Below, piece by piece: positions 10,178 through 20,491 of a stretch of DNA of 64,000 nt. Source of the stretch: Colletes latitarsis (lineage: Eukaryota; Arthropoda; Insecta; Hymenoptera; Colletidae). Every line of letters begins with the position of its first letter. The stretch's first letter is position 1. The translations under genes were made by a program, and so were the position numbers. The notes under the pieces were generated by a model, which was not told where the DNA came from, did no database searches, and was given only the letters and a program-made list of their open reading frames with translations. Location of the stretch: NCBI RefSeq assembly GCF_051014445.1, contig NC_135141.1, forward strand, positions 6,572,001 through 6,636,000, in the 5' to 3' direction.

Positions 10178-11038
10178 TAATTTTAAACTTAAATTTTTAA
10201 TTTTAAACTGAAAATAATTTTTCCAGAATGATTTGAAATCTTTTTTTTTTGCTTAAAAATTTAGGCACCTACCGCCCCCCTGTCGATTTTTCTTAAAAAT
10301 TACTTTTTCATTTTTAGTAATTTTGTTTGACGCCCTACAGAAAAGTTGTATAATACTTTTTTGTATGTACCCATGAGCTCTACTTCGGAAAAAAGTTTTA
10401 TTGAAATATATTCACAATTGTAGGAGTTATGGCTGTTTGAAAATTGGACCATTTTTATGGGGTTTTTCTCATTTTGCGGGGTCAAGGACCAACTTTTCGA
10501 ATATTTTTACAATTAGCACATATTCTCCATCAAAATACGCATAGTTTGCTTTATTAAACATTAAAATCGTCTAATCCATTCTGAAATTATGACGTTTTAA
10601 AGATATACATGAAATTTCAGGGAAGCATTTCTTGCCCTCACATTAGATTTTCGGTAAAGAATTTTTTTCTTGAAAGTGCGTAGGATTTCGGGGTATGTCT
10701 ATTCAACAAAAATACTTGTAATTGACCCCTGTAACTACATATAATTTTTTTAGTATGATTTGACATTTTTTAATTTCATCTAAAAATTTCGGTATCTACT
10801 CGAATTTTTATCTTGAAAGTGGGTAGGATTTCAGGGGTAAGTGTATCCATCAAAAATGATTGTAATGGAGCCCCGCAACCAAAAATAATTTTTTCAGAAT
10901 GATTTGAAATTTTTTAATTTAATTTTGTTAACTTTTTAACGAAGCCTCCATCACCAAATTAGTATTCGTGATTTCCGTCTTATTTTGGCATCTAGAATCT
11001 CCCATTAAAATTTTTCCCAGGTGTGGCCGAATACCCTG
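10178..11038 (-). mobile_element. MITE of the CAGGGTGTTCGGCC family (copy A, one end missing)
   Basis: Matches other copies (19595-20491, 28424-29715) through the block ending GGCCGAATACCCTG at 11038, followed by TA. The other end lacks the terminal CAGGGTGTTCGG and merges into AT-rich sequence near 10178. No coding capacity; short ORFs such as 10300-10485 recur in other copies and are shadows. Confidence 0.8.
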
Positions 11039-11040
11039 TA

Positions 11041-11219
11041 TAGATGAAAAACCAAATGCATTCCACAATTCTGTCGAGTACTGTTATTCTGTTAAAAATG
11101 AACCAAGATGCCATATTTATGGTGACGTGGCAATAATTAAATGCACATGGTGTAAGAAATCTTTATGTTTCAAACATTTTTTCGATGAGTATCGCTATTA
11201 TCGAAACTACATAGAGTAA
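11041..11219 (+). pseudogene. C-terminal zinc-finger relic of a piggyBac-like transposase
   Basis: Translation just after copy A contains a cysteine/histidine pattern (IKCTWCKKSLCFKHFFDEY) resembling the C-terminal cross-brace finger of piggyBac-type transposases. Only about 60 residues remain; the catalytic domain is absent. It is probably the last trace of the coding region of the surrounding long-TIR element. The match is by pattern only. Confidence 0.5.
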
Positions 11220-11849
11220 TTGCTGTACGCACTGTATGTATTTATAATTTATAAATTGCTCCATCTTTGCCACGATGTCATAGGTGGATAATAAAAACAA
11301 TTAATCTTTTCATTGCTGTTAAGAAACTTGTTACTGTTATTGTTACTTGTTACTTGTTACTGTATAATTTAGTGCAAGCCTACAGTGCTTCATTAAAATC
11401 AAAGTTACAACGGCTACTATCATAGTGGATGTACGCGCAAAATGTAAATCATGAAAATCTGCATAACTGTAAGAAGCAATATTAAAGTGTTACATACCAA
11501 TGGATTTGGAATAAAATGCTCGTCATTTTTTGTCATTATGAAAATTTCAATAAAATGAAAAATTAAGTAAATAAATTTTTTTTGTTATAAACAAATTGTA
11601 TTTTGTTAAATTTTTTAACATCATGTTATTGTACATATGAAACCATTAACCTCGCCTATTAACAATTTTTTCGTATGTCTTTCCGTTTTCGAGATAGCCG
11701 TTTCGAGCCAAAACTTCAAGGGGTCGTTTCACCCCTTAAACTCGAGTTATCGCAGCTAAAAAAAAATACGTGTCGATTATTTTTGGCTGCTTCATAAGTG
11801 TACGAAGTTTCATCAAAATCGAAGCTGGACCGTTCGCGAAGGTTCCTTG

Positions 11850-12419
11850 AGAGTCAAAACTTAAAACAAACGAGTTTATCAGTTATTTCACACCACATTA
11901 TTTTAAACTAAATTAATTCAATGCAATTTTTACGATATTGTCAAAAATGAACTGAATATGAAATAGTGGTTGGAATCTCAACATTATATGGAATTCATTT
12001 AGTGTTAATTATGAAAGTGGTCTAATTGTAAGTGAAAAATTTAAAGAAATTATATAAACATAACCTTAAAATGACACGTGGCCCTCTTTGGCGTGTTTCT
12101 GAACTACACAATAAGCCGAGAAATGACAATCAAACAATAACAGAAACGACAATATATTCTGGTCTACGTAATAATATATGGAATTCATTTAGTTCTATTT
12201 TGAAAGTGCATTAATTCAGTTGGGCTCTCCCGATCTAATTATTGGCGGAGAAATAATTTATATATTTTACTACTATGTCAACAGACAGCGGTTCTGCTAT
12301 GTTAATGACTTATTATGTAAATATGTTAATTATTATTCGGATATGATGTGATTTGCAGATATTATACGACCAGTAATACTTGAAAGAAACGGAAAAGAAT
12401 AAGACAATTATCATTTTCA
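11850..12419. other. Interior of the 5-kb element, no gene seen
   Basis: AT-rich. It contains two related blocks: ATATGGAATTCATTTAGT at 11987 and 12176, each followed by a TGAAAGTG motif resembling the element's own terminus (12010). These may be sub-terminal repeats. No coding sequence recognised. Confidence 0.5.
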
Positions 12420-14200
12420 GATGAGTCATGCCAAGACTTCACCGCAAATTTAAAAACCCCAGAAATGGTGCAAGGTAAAAAAAGGAAGAGGACAAGAAAT
12501 GAAAGTAGTTACGCACAAAATATCAGAAAAATTAGAGAGAAATAATGGCGAAGAATACACAACAAGAAAATCAAAACTTGTGAGTGCCAAAATTTTTGAA
12601 AATAAGGATTTCTTTTGCTCAAAAAAATGTTTAGATCGCCTAGAATATAATGAAAGAAAATCTATTTTTGATCATGTCTGGAAACTAAAAGATTTTTAAA
12701 TCCAGAATCTATATCTATGTACTACAGTTCATCAATGATTAATAAAACAAAGGCGGCCTAGAACTTTTGAAAGACCTATGAGAAAATGCAGTTACGAACA
12801 TTTTTTGTCAAGAAATAATAATTCAGAAGTGTCGGTCTGCAGAAAATTTTTTTAGATACATTTAAAATTTCTGTAGGGCGGTTAACTCGCGCTCTGAATG
12901 GTGAAACACCTGGAACTGATCGTCGTGGGAAGATACCTGGATCTTCGCGAAAAACAGACGAAATTAAGATAAATTCCCAACATAATATGAGAGCCACTAC
13001 ACCAGAGCTCATCACACTCTCGGTTGAAAATACTTGAGTCCTCATTTAGATATTCGTAAAATGTATAGCCTATATTTGGAGAAAATATGTGACGAAAATA
13101 ACCAATCATTTGTTAAAGGGTGGATCTACAGGAAAGCATTTAATACTGAATTTAATTTAAATTTCCATGCTGCTCGAAAAGACACGTGCTAAAAATGCCA
13201 TTTACTAAAGGGAAAGCATACAGTAATGAGGAAGAGCAGTTACATCTTAGACAAAGTCATGATATACATTTGCAAAATGCCGAACGAGCTAGGAACTGTC
13301 TTGCAGAAGACCAGAAAAAAGCAAAAGAAAATCCCAGGGAATATTGTGGATTCTCATTTGATTTGCAAAAAGCACTTCCGTATCAAAACTTTCGGTTTTG
13401 TTAGCTTATTATAAGCGAAATATGTACGTATACAACTTGGGTTTCCACAATTTCCATAATGGCAATGTCAAGATGTATGTATGGGATGAAACTACAGCTT
13501 CAAGAGATGCAAACGAAGTAGGATCATCCATTTTAATGCATATGCAGGATACCTGTATAACTACTCAAAAACACGTAATAGCTTACAGTGATGCTTGTTC
13601 AGGCCAAAACCGTAACATCAAAGTAGCATTGACATGGATGGAAATTGCTCAGTCATCAAATAATAAAATTGAAACGATAGACCACCAATTTTTGATATCT
13701 GGTCAATTCTTGCTACCGAATGACCGTGATTTTGGGTTGATAGAAATGAAAATAAAAAAAAGCATATTATTGTACTTATACAACCCTGAGCATTATTATG
13801 AATTGATAGAAAAGTGTAGAAGAAGAAATACATTTTCGGTAAAACGAGTGTTGCAGCCAGATTTTATTTCAACGAAACCACTAGAAGAGTCAACGACAAG
13901 AAGAGTAAAAAATACCGCGGGCGAATCTGTGTGTTGGCTGCAAATTTAATGGATGAGATTCTTGAAAAATGAACCTTATAAGATGTTCTACAAAACTTCT
14001 TTAGATGATTCTAAATACCACATATTGAATCTTTCGCCTAAAAGAGGAAGACTAAAAATATACGGAAATATTAAATTATATCTATTCTACATAACCACTA
14101 AAGCAGTAACAGAAGAAAAACATAAAGATATTATGTGTTTACTACCATACATCCCTCCAGTTTTTCAGGAACATTTTAAGAATCATAAAAATTCATAATG
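12420..14200 (+). pseudogene. Degraded DNA-transposon protein, DUF7869-like
   Basis: Pieces in shifting frames follow the order of an arthropod/cnidarian transposon-protein family that I know as DUF7869-containing. They are: a short cysteine segment with FFCSKKC...ERKSIFDHVWKL (12580-12699); a CRKIFLDTFKISVG-type block with TDRRGKIPG (12838-12945); an FVKGWIYRKAFN block (13110-13185); a helical QSHDIHLQNAERAR linker (13250-13290); and the conserved YYKRNMYVYN, WDETTASRDANEVGSS and YSDACSGQNRN core (13398-13949). A tail continues to 14200. WDE and YSD may contain catalytic acids of an RNase H-like fold; that is inference. At least four frameshifts or stops separate the pieces. Confidence 0.65.
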
Positions 14201-14738
14201 ATAGAAGCCTAAAATGATAAAAATAGATTACTTTTTAAAAATAATTAATGAATGTCCATGAATTATTTCATTAAAATTATTGTTTCTAAGAAAACTTGTA
14301 GTTTTTTATTGGTTTAAGTAATTTATAGGACATTCAGTTAATTTTGAAAATGGTCTAAGTCAACTCCAATTTTAAAAACAACATTTTTGTATGAAATTCA
14401 CACAAAACTTCATGTTCATAATAAGTTTCCATTAATCAAGACTGAAGGATGTTTGCGACCTCTATATGGAAAGTTTCTTTGGATATATGAACGGTATTGC
14501 ACCATCAAGATTCAATGACAATCAGCAGTTCGGTTTTCCACAATCTCTTTTACTACGCATGTATTATAATTCAAGTATAACTACGGTCCAATAAAATACT
14601 TTTATTTAACAAAGACTAATAAAATTCTAAATTAAAATGTTGCATAAAATAAAAGTATTTTTTAATTTATTCAAATGCAATTCATTAAATATCTTGAAAC
14701 AAGAAATATATGACTTAGACCACTTTCATGATTATGGG
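14201..14738 (+). repeat. 3' non-coding end of the 5-kb transposon
   Basis: About 400 bases of this AT-rich tail recur at 22058-22458. The copy here has an extra ~150-bp segment (about 14450-14600) absent from the second copy. The end is TTAGACCACTTTCATGATTA then TGGG. Confidence 0.8.
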
Positions 14739-14750
14739 CACATATCGGAA

Positions 14751-14963
14751 CGATAACGCGCATCCGGCCGCAGCGACTTCGCGCCTAGACGCAAGCTCAG
14801 CGCATTCCTGTGCGAGAGAGACAACACGAGCAGCCCCGAGTCCCACTCTGAACCGCTCACTCCGACTGCTGCAAACTCAGCAGCATTCACTGTCTCCGTC
14901 TAACGAGACCTCACGCGAAGTGCGCCTTGTTCCCCACGAAAGAAATGGAAACAACAGCCAATT
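14751..14963 (+). repeat. Right copy of the 213-bp direct repeat
   Basis: Same sequence as 9448-9660 with scattered differences. A 118-codon ORF (14728-15084) runs through it, but the left copy has stops in the equivalent frame, so coding is doubtful. Confidence 0.85.
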
Positions 14964-15159
14964 AAGAATAACTGTTTCCAACGCGGAACTCCACGCGGAG
15001 TCAAAAACAAAAACTCGATTGGATCCCCAGCTACAAAATTTCGACCAATCGTCGGATGGCCAGCCTCCGGAGTATCAGAGCTGATGTTAAGGGGTTGAGC
15101 AAATTAATTTTATATTTAGAATATATTATATTTTACCAGTTCACCGTTCATCACCCATT

Positions 15160-15573
15160 GTGTTGTGGGTAGAGCCTATGAATATGACAGGACTCAAGAC
15201 GCTAAAAAGCATCTGCAGGATGAATACGCTCGACGAAATATCTTACGTAAACTACAAAGAAGAGATTAAAGATCTCTTAACATTAAAACGAAATGTGTCG
15301 CTAACACGACACACATGTAAAATAAACGTACGGGAGTGCATAAGTATAATGTTTCGCGTCGTATTACAAGTGGGGATAATCGACCCCAAGCATAATTACC
15401 TGGGATACATATTATGCCAGACATTTTTGTATTACAGAATCACAGACGAAACATTAGATGATGAAACCGCAGAGAAGAGAACAAGATCGCCGATTTCTCC
15501 ACTAAATAAAATTTCAACAGTTTACAACATGGTAACGCAAAGAAACAGATATCATGTATACGTCTTCTGTTAG
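15160..15573 (+). CDS. Unrecognised 132-residue open frame
   Basis: The first ATG is at 15178; the frame is open to the TAG at 15571-15573. It encodes a basic protein with several tyrosines and cysteines and an RTRSPISPLNK segment near the C-terminus. There is no signal peptide or transmembrane helix by eye. It lies between TE relics, has no visible partner, and looks less repetitive than its surroundings. It could be a host-gene or TE fragment, or a chance frame in AT-rich DNA. Confidence 0.25.
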   Translation: MLWVEPMNMTGLKTLKSICRMNTLDEISYVNYKEEIKDLLTLKRNVSLTRHTCKINVRECISIMFRVVLQVGIIDPKHNYLGYILCQTFLYYRITDETLDDETAEKRTRSPISPLNKISTVYNMVTQRNRYHVYVFC

Positions 15574-15982
15574 TACAGTGAACGTCTATAATCTACATTT
15601 ATTTTTTTCCAATCTGTCGTGTAATAAATCTTCTAAAAGAAAAAGAATGGTTGTAAATCTTGACGACACATATGTTTTGACGCGGATAAGATAGGGTGAA
15701 TCGGGATCTGCTTTAGCAAAGGAAATTTCTGCAATTTCTGCTAATATTTCATTGAATAAACCCCCATTTTCCTGTTAGGTACACTTATTAAATACGTAAT
15801 GACTCAAGTATCCAATCAAGTTACCCTTTTTGAAAGTATCAAATATTGCTAGTATTATATATTATAAAAAAGATTAAAGATTAAAGAATTTGTGGCAAAT
15901 CTCCAAGTGATTAGTAATGGGATCTTCAAAATTGACGCTGTGATTAATTTTCAAATGGCCTCTGTGATATTGTGTTATCAAA

Positions 15983-16930
15983 ATGAGTGAAATTGTAGTT
16001 CCAGAAATATGGAGCCTAATTAAACTGCATGAATTTAACAAAAATAAAGAACTGTTATTTAAATTTATGCAAGACAAAACCTTAATTAACAAAAATCTCA
16101 ATTATCCTCAATGTGGAAATCCCATGAAACTGGTAGATAAAAATTGGCGATATAGGAGAACTGTTCCAGCATCTGCCAATGTTTCCAAAAGGAAAAGAAC
16201 TTGTAATATAAAAATACCAATAAAACATGGAACATGATTTTCAAAAACGAAACTCAGTTAGGAAAAAGTACTAAAATTAACTTACATGTTAGTATGTAAT
16301 TTTGAGCAATACCATATTATAAGAGAATTGGAACTAAATAAAAATACAGTTTCCCAATGGAGTTATTTTGTGAAACAAGTAATGGTCCATTGGTTACAAA
16401 TTTCTTGTGAAGTAATTGGAGGATCAGAAAAAACTGACGAAATCGATGAATCGAACTTCGGTCGCAGAAAGTACCACAGAGACCACCGTTTGGAAGGGCA
16501 ATGAGTGTTTGGTGGTACTGAAAGGGAAAGGGGAAAAATATTGCTGGTCCCTGTTGAAAGCAGGGACAAAGAGTCCTTTCTTTCTATAATTAAGTAATGA
16601 GTTCGGCCAGGAACCACAATTGTATCTGCCATTTCGAAGGCATATAATATATGAGAAAATGAAGGGCACAAACACCTTAAACTGAATCATAGTTTACATT
16701 TCAAAGATCCCGATACAGATGCCCATACAAATGCCATTGAAAGCACCTGGAGGCATGCAAAGCACTTTTTACCCGAATGTTGTCGATTAGTATTTCTAAT
16801 TTTATACATTCTTTAATATTTCATTGTAACATATAATATTATAAGTATTTTCTATTGTCAGCAAAAAAGATAACATCATTGGCTATTTGAGCCATTATGT
16901 ATTTTATAAACACTCCAAAGAAGGAAATGG
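15983..16930 (+). pseudogene. Merlin-type (ISXO2/IS1016-like) transposase, degraded
   Basis: Read across three frames, the sequence gives an N-terminal zinc-ribbon-like PQCGNPMKL block (16090-16130) and then VIGGSEKTDEIDESNFGRRK with the first catalytic Asp in IDES (about 16440). FGGTERERGKILLVPVESRDK follows, then GTTIVSA...KAYN (16608-16650), and DAHTNAIESTWRHAKHFLPE with the final acidic residue (16715-16770). This block order is characteristic of the Merlin superfamily. The second catalytic Asp, expected in an ISD-type motif, reads Ala here. Stops and frameshifts at about 16234, 16502 and 16594 inactivate it. Terminal repeats were not identified. Confidence 0.85.
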
Positions 16931-17714
16931 TGACTTGTTCAATCAATTATTAACAGAAATAGTACAAATTTGTACCAAAATGTACCATAGTTAGATGACG
17001 TTAATTAAATTTACTAATAAAAAAAGTTAAACCAAGGCATTGACTGGTAATTTATTATACTGTCTACCTGCGAACACTGTCGAAGTAGGTCTGTGTGGGT
17101 GGGTCGGTGGGGGGAGGGGATATTTTCTACTGTTGTTGTACATACTGTCTACCTGACCTACTTCTGCATAGTATGTGCATACAAAAATGACTTTTATGCA
17201 TACATGTTTAACAAATTAGCATTTGATTACCTGGTATTTATAATTTACATCATGAATACAGTAACGACAGTCATTTGTTGAATTGTTGAATTGTTGAATT
17301 TCCGCAAATAATGAAATACATATTAATAATGTACTGAATTAGACGAATCGAATGACGTATAACTCACCCCGATCGGTGAACCATCCGTTTGCTAGGAATG
17401 TTCCAATGTCGTTTCTCTTTTTACAGGTAAGGCTTGTAAACATTTGTAAATAGAAACATGAATAACAAAACAAAGAAAATCTCTTTTTACAGGAGAAACT
17501 CAGTTCTGTGATTATTCCTAACCTAACCTAATCGTTAGGAATAAGAAATTAAGAAATTTCGAATTAAGGAATTAATAGGATAAGTTCGACTCTTGTGAAA
17601 TCGTACCAAAACCAAAAGATACAAATATAGCATCCGCGTATCAACAGACCCTTAATAATCAAACTGTGATTAGAAACCACAATAAATGATTTCACCATAA
17701 AATACCCCATGTTG
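16931..17714. other. No gene seen between Merlin and piggyBac
   Basis: AT-rich with one G-rich patch (17090-17125) and two similar ACTGTCTACCTG words (17060 and 17144). No coding frame or element end is convincing. The last four bases before the next feature are the TTAA target of the piggyBac insertion (17715-17718). Confidence 0.5.
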
Positions 17715-18091
17715 TTAACACATTGCATGCGGGAAACGTACTTTTAAGTTTTTCGCAGTCTATCTCTGCAACGCGGGTCACGTAAAAGTACGTATTTAGT
17801 AGATTTGTGCTAGAGAGCGGGTATCGTATAAATACGATGGGCACTGTATGTATGGTATTTGTGTTACTAGGCAACGGTTTGCATTGTTTCTCCTTCAGAA
17901 ATTTTACTTGTCAAGTTACTCAGCCTTCTATCGAGTTATGAGCTCCAGAACGTACAAGCCGTGGTTTGTTAATTTGAAGTTTGTTTTTTTTATTATTGAT
18001 TACAACAATGATAAAATGAGCCATTGTGACGAAGATAGTGATCGCGAAATATGTGTTGACGGATTATCGGACTTTTCATATGATAGTATTA

Positions 18092-19334
18092 GGTCTACCG
18101 GAATGTTCCGACCGTTCCGGATACACCCAATTTCAACAAGTATGTGCATATTCATGTGACGCATATTTGACTCTCTTTTTTTATCGCTGACAATGTATAC
18201 ACATTGACGTCGCAGATGAACTAAAACCAAGATGATTCCTGCTAGCATTAAGTGAGACGCGACCGTGTACCCAAGGCTCCTGATGAAGTTCATTTTCGCC
18301 ACTGTATTTTGTACGAATTCCAACAAGGAAGAAATGCTACAGAAGCGTGTAGAAATTTATTGAAAGCATTTAGTGAAGGTACAGTTTCTAATAGAACATG
18401 TAGAAGATGATTTGGAAAATTTCAAGTAGGTGATTTTGACCTTTCTGACAAGCTACGCTCTGGGCGACCCTCAAAATCCTTTTTTGACAACATCGGAGAT
18501 TGCGGAAAGGCTTGAATCAGCTCAACAAACCATTTCGCACCATATTCGGAAACTAGGATTTGTGTGGAAATATTCGAGATGTGTGCCACATAAGTTAAGT
18601 GAGAAGAATTTGAATGATCGAATCATCCTACGCACATCTTTGCTTGCACGGAACAAAATCGAACCCTTCTTGGAGCGGATCATAACTGGGCATGAAAAGT
18701 GGATTACGTATGAAAACATTCTAAGGAAAAGGGCATATTGTGAACCCGGAAAATCTGCCCCGTCCACCTCTAAACCGAAGTTGAGCCTGAATAAGAGAAT
18801 GTTGTGTATATGGTCAGACATTCGAGGACCAATACATTTTGAGCTGTTGACACCAATCGAAAAGCTAAATTCGGAGAGGTACTGTCAACAATTGGATAAA
18901 TTAAAAACAGCACTCCAAGAAATGAGGCCGGCGATGTTCAATAGGAAGGACATCATACTGCTTCATGATAATACCAGACCACATGCTGCTTTGGGGACTC
19001 GTCAGAAAGTCGCAAAACTAGGCTGGGAAATTCTGTCACATCCACCATACTCCCCGGATCTAGCACCCTACGATTATCACTTGTTTCTGTTCTCACAAAA
19101 TTTTTTGCACGGCAAAAAATTCAAGACCGAAGAAGATACCAGACAAGCACTGGTTCCATTTTTGGCCTCTAGAGATAAGGCATTTTTTAAAAGTGGGACA
19201 TACAAATTGCCATCACGCTGGCAAGAAGTCATAAATAATGATGGCAATTATATTATTCAATAAAGATTATTCAAGGTATGAGAAATTTATTCTTTCGTTT
19301 TATTCTAAAAACGGACAGAACTTCCCGGTAGACC
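18092..19334 (+). mobile_element. Mariner transposon nested in the piggyBac gene
   Basis: TA at 18090-18091 and 19335-19336 flanks inverted ends GGTCTACCGGAATGTTC and its slightly diverged complement GAACTTCCCGGTAGACC. The length of 1243 bp is typical of mariner. It lies in the acidic N-terminal region of the piggyBac transposase, so it is younger than that insertion. Confidence 0.93.
18260..19263 (+). pseudogene. Mariner transposase, D,D34D type
   Basis: The long frame (18430-19263) gives a HTH segment (TTSEIAERLESAQQTISHHI), then TGHEKWITYEN, LLHDNTRPHAA and PYSPDLAPYDYHLF. The spacing between the second and third acidic residues is 34, as in mariner. The first catalytic Asp, normally in TGDEKW, is His here, so the triad is lost. 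Upstream, the N-terminal HTH (LYEFQQGRNATEACRNL) is in another frame with a stop at about 18405 and a frameshift near 18480. Confidence 0.9.
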
Positions 19335-19594
19335 TAATAATTCTGAAAGTCAAGATAACGAAGAAAGTAACGATGATTACATTATTCCACGTTCTCGAGT
19401 GTTTATCCGAAGAACTATTTTTAGCAGTTCTGAAACAAGTTCTGATGAAGAAGCAAATGAATGGTCATCGATTGACAATCCTCCAGTCCTTGAAGTGTTT
19501 TTGGGTCACCCTGGGATAACTGATATATCTAATGTTCCTGAATCCACAGTTGATGCAGTAAAGTTATTTATAGGCAACGCCTTTTTTGCATATA

Positions 19595-20491
19595 CAGGGT
19601 GTTCGGCCACCCCTGGGAAAAATTTTAATGGGAGATTCTAGAGGCCAAAATAGGACGAAAATCAAGAATACTAATTTATTGATTGAAGCTTCGTTAAAAA
19701 GTTATTGACGGTTAAAGTTCCGCCCGTACTGAATTTTTTCCCCGAAAATTGGCAGGATTTCGGGGGTATGTCTATTCACCAAAAGTGATTGTAATTGACC
19801 CCCGCAACCGAAAATAATTTTTCCAAAAGAATTGGAAATTTTTTTTTTCCGCCGAAAAATTTCGGCACCTACCCTTGTTGATTTTTCTTAAAAATTCCTT
19901 TTTTATTTTTAATAATTTTGTTTGACGCCCTACAGAAAAGTTGTCTAATACTTTTTTGTAGGTACCCATGAGCTCTACTTCAGAAAAAAGTTTCATTGAA
20001 ATATATTCACAATTGTAGGAGTTATGGCTGTTTGAAAATTGGACCATTTTTATGGGGTTTTTCTCATTTTGCGGGGTCAAGGACCAACTTCTCGAATATT
20101 TTTACGATTTGCACATATTCTCCATCAAAGTACGCGTAGTTTGCTTTTTTAAACATTAAAATCGTCTAATCCATTCTGAAATTATGACGTTTTAAAGATA
20201 TACATGAAATTTCAGGGAAGCATTTCTTGCCCTCACATTAGATTTTCGGTAAAGAATTTTTTCCTCGAAAATGCGTAGGATTTCGGGGGTATGTGTAATG
20301 ACCAAAAATGATTGTAATCGACTCTTGAAACCGAAAATAATTTTTCCAGAACGATTTTAAATTTTTGAATTTAATTGTGAATAACTTTTTAACGAAGCCT
20401 CTATCAACAAATTGGTATTCCTGATTTTCGACTTATTTTGGCCTCTAGAATCCCCCATTACAATTTTTCCCAGGGGTGGCCGAACACCCTG
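19595..20491. mobile_element. MITE of the CAGGGTGTTCGGCC family (copy B, complete)
   Basis: TA on both sides (19593-19594, 20492-20493). The ends CAGGGTGTTCGGCCACCCCT and AGGGGTGGCCGAACACCCTG are exact inverted copies, and the inverted similarity runs well over 100 bp inward. It is 897 bp and non-coding. It splits the piggyBac transposase between the FFA and VTESN segments. Confidence 0.93.

Larger units (their letters stand above)
9688..11849. mobile_element. Long-TIR DNA element (TIRs about 485 bp)
   Basis: The first ~485 bases (9688-10172) reappear inverted at 11360-11849, including the outer CAAGGAAC...TTCGCGAACG and the inner block around GTAGGCTTGCACTAAATT. The middle holds a MITE copy (10178-11038) and a small piggyBac-like coding relic (11041-11219). 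It sits just inside the terminus of the 5-kb element, so it inserted later. I cannot assign a target-site duplication. Confidence 0.82.
9664..14738 (+). mobile_element. 5-kb DNA transposon with CCCATAATTATG termini, broken
   Basis: The ends are inverted copies: CCCATAATTATGAAAGTGGT at 9664 and its complement, with one mismatch, at 14714-14738. The 3' end also occurs at 22058-22458, which shows that these are true ends of a family. The only coding relics belong to a DUF7869-like protein (12420-14200). A second element is inserted just inside the left end (9688-11849). No clear target-site duplication is visible, and the element lies between 213-bp direct repeats. Confidence 0.7.

Noticed and set aside
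10300..10485. Small minus ORF with MTPQNEKNPIKMVQF start (also 19772-20080)
   Set aside because: It recurs because it lies in the MITE family; the frame is not kept in other copies.
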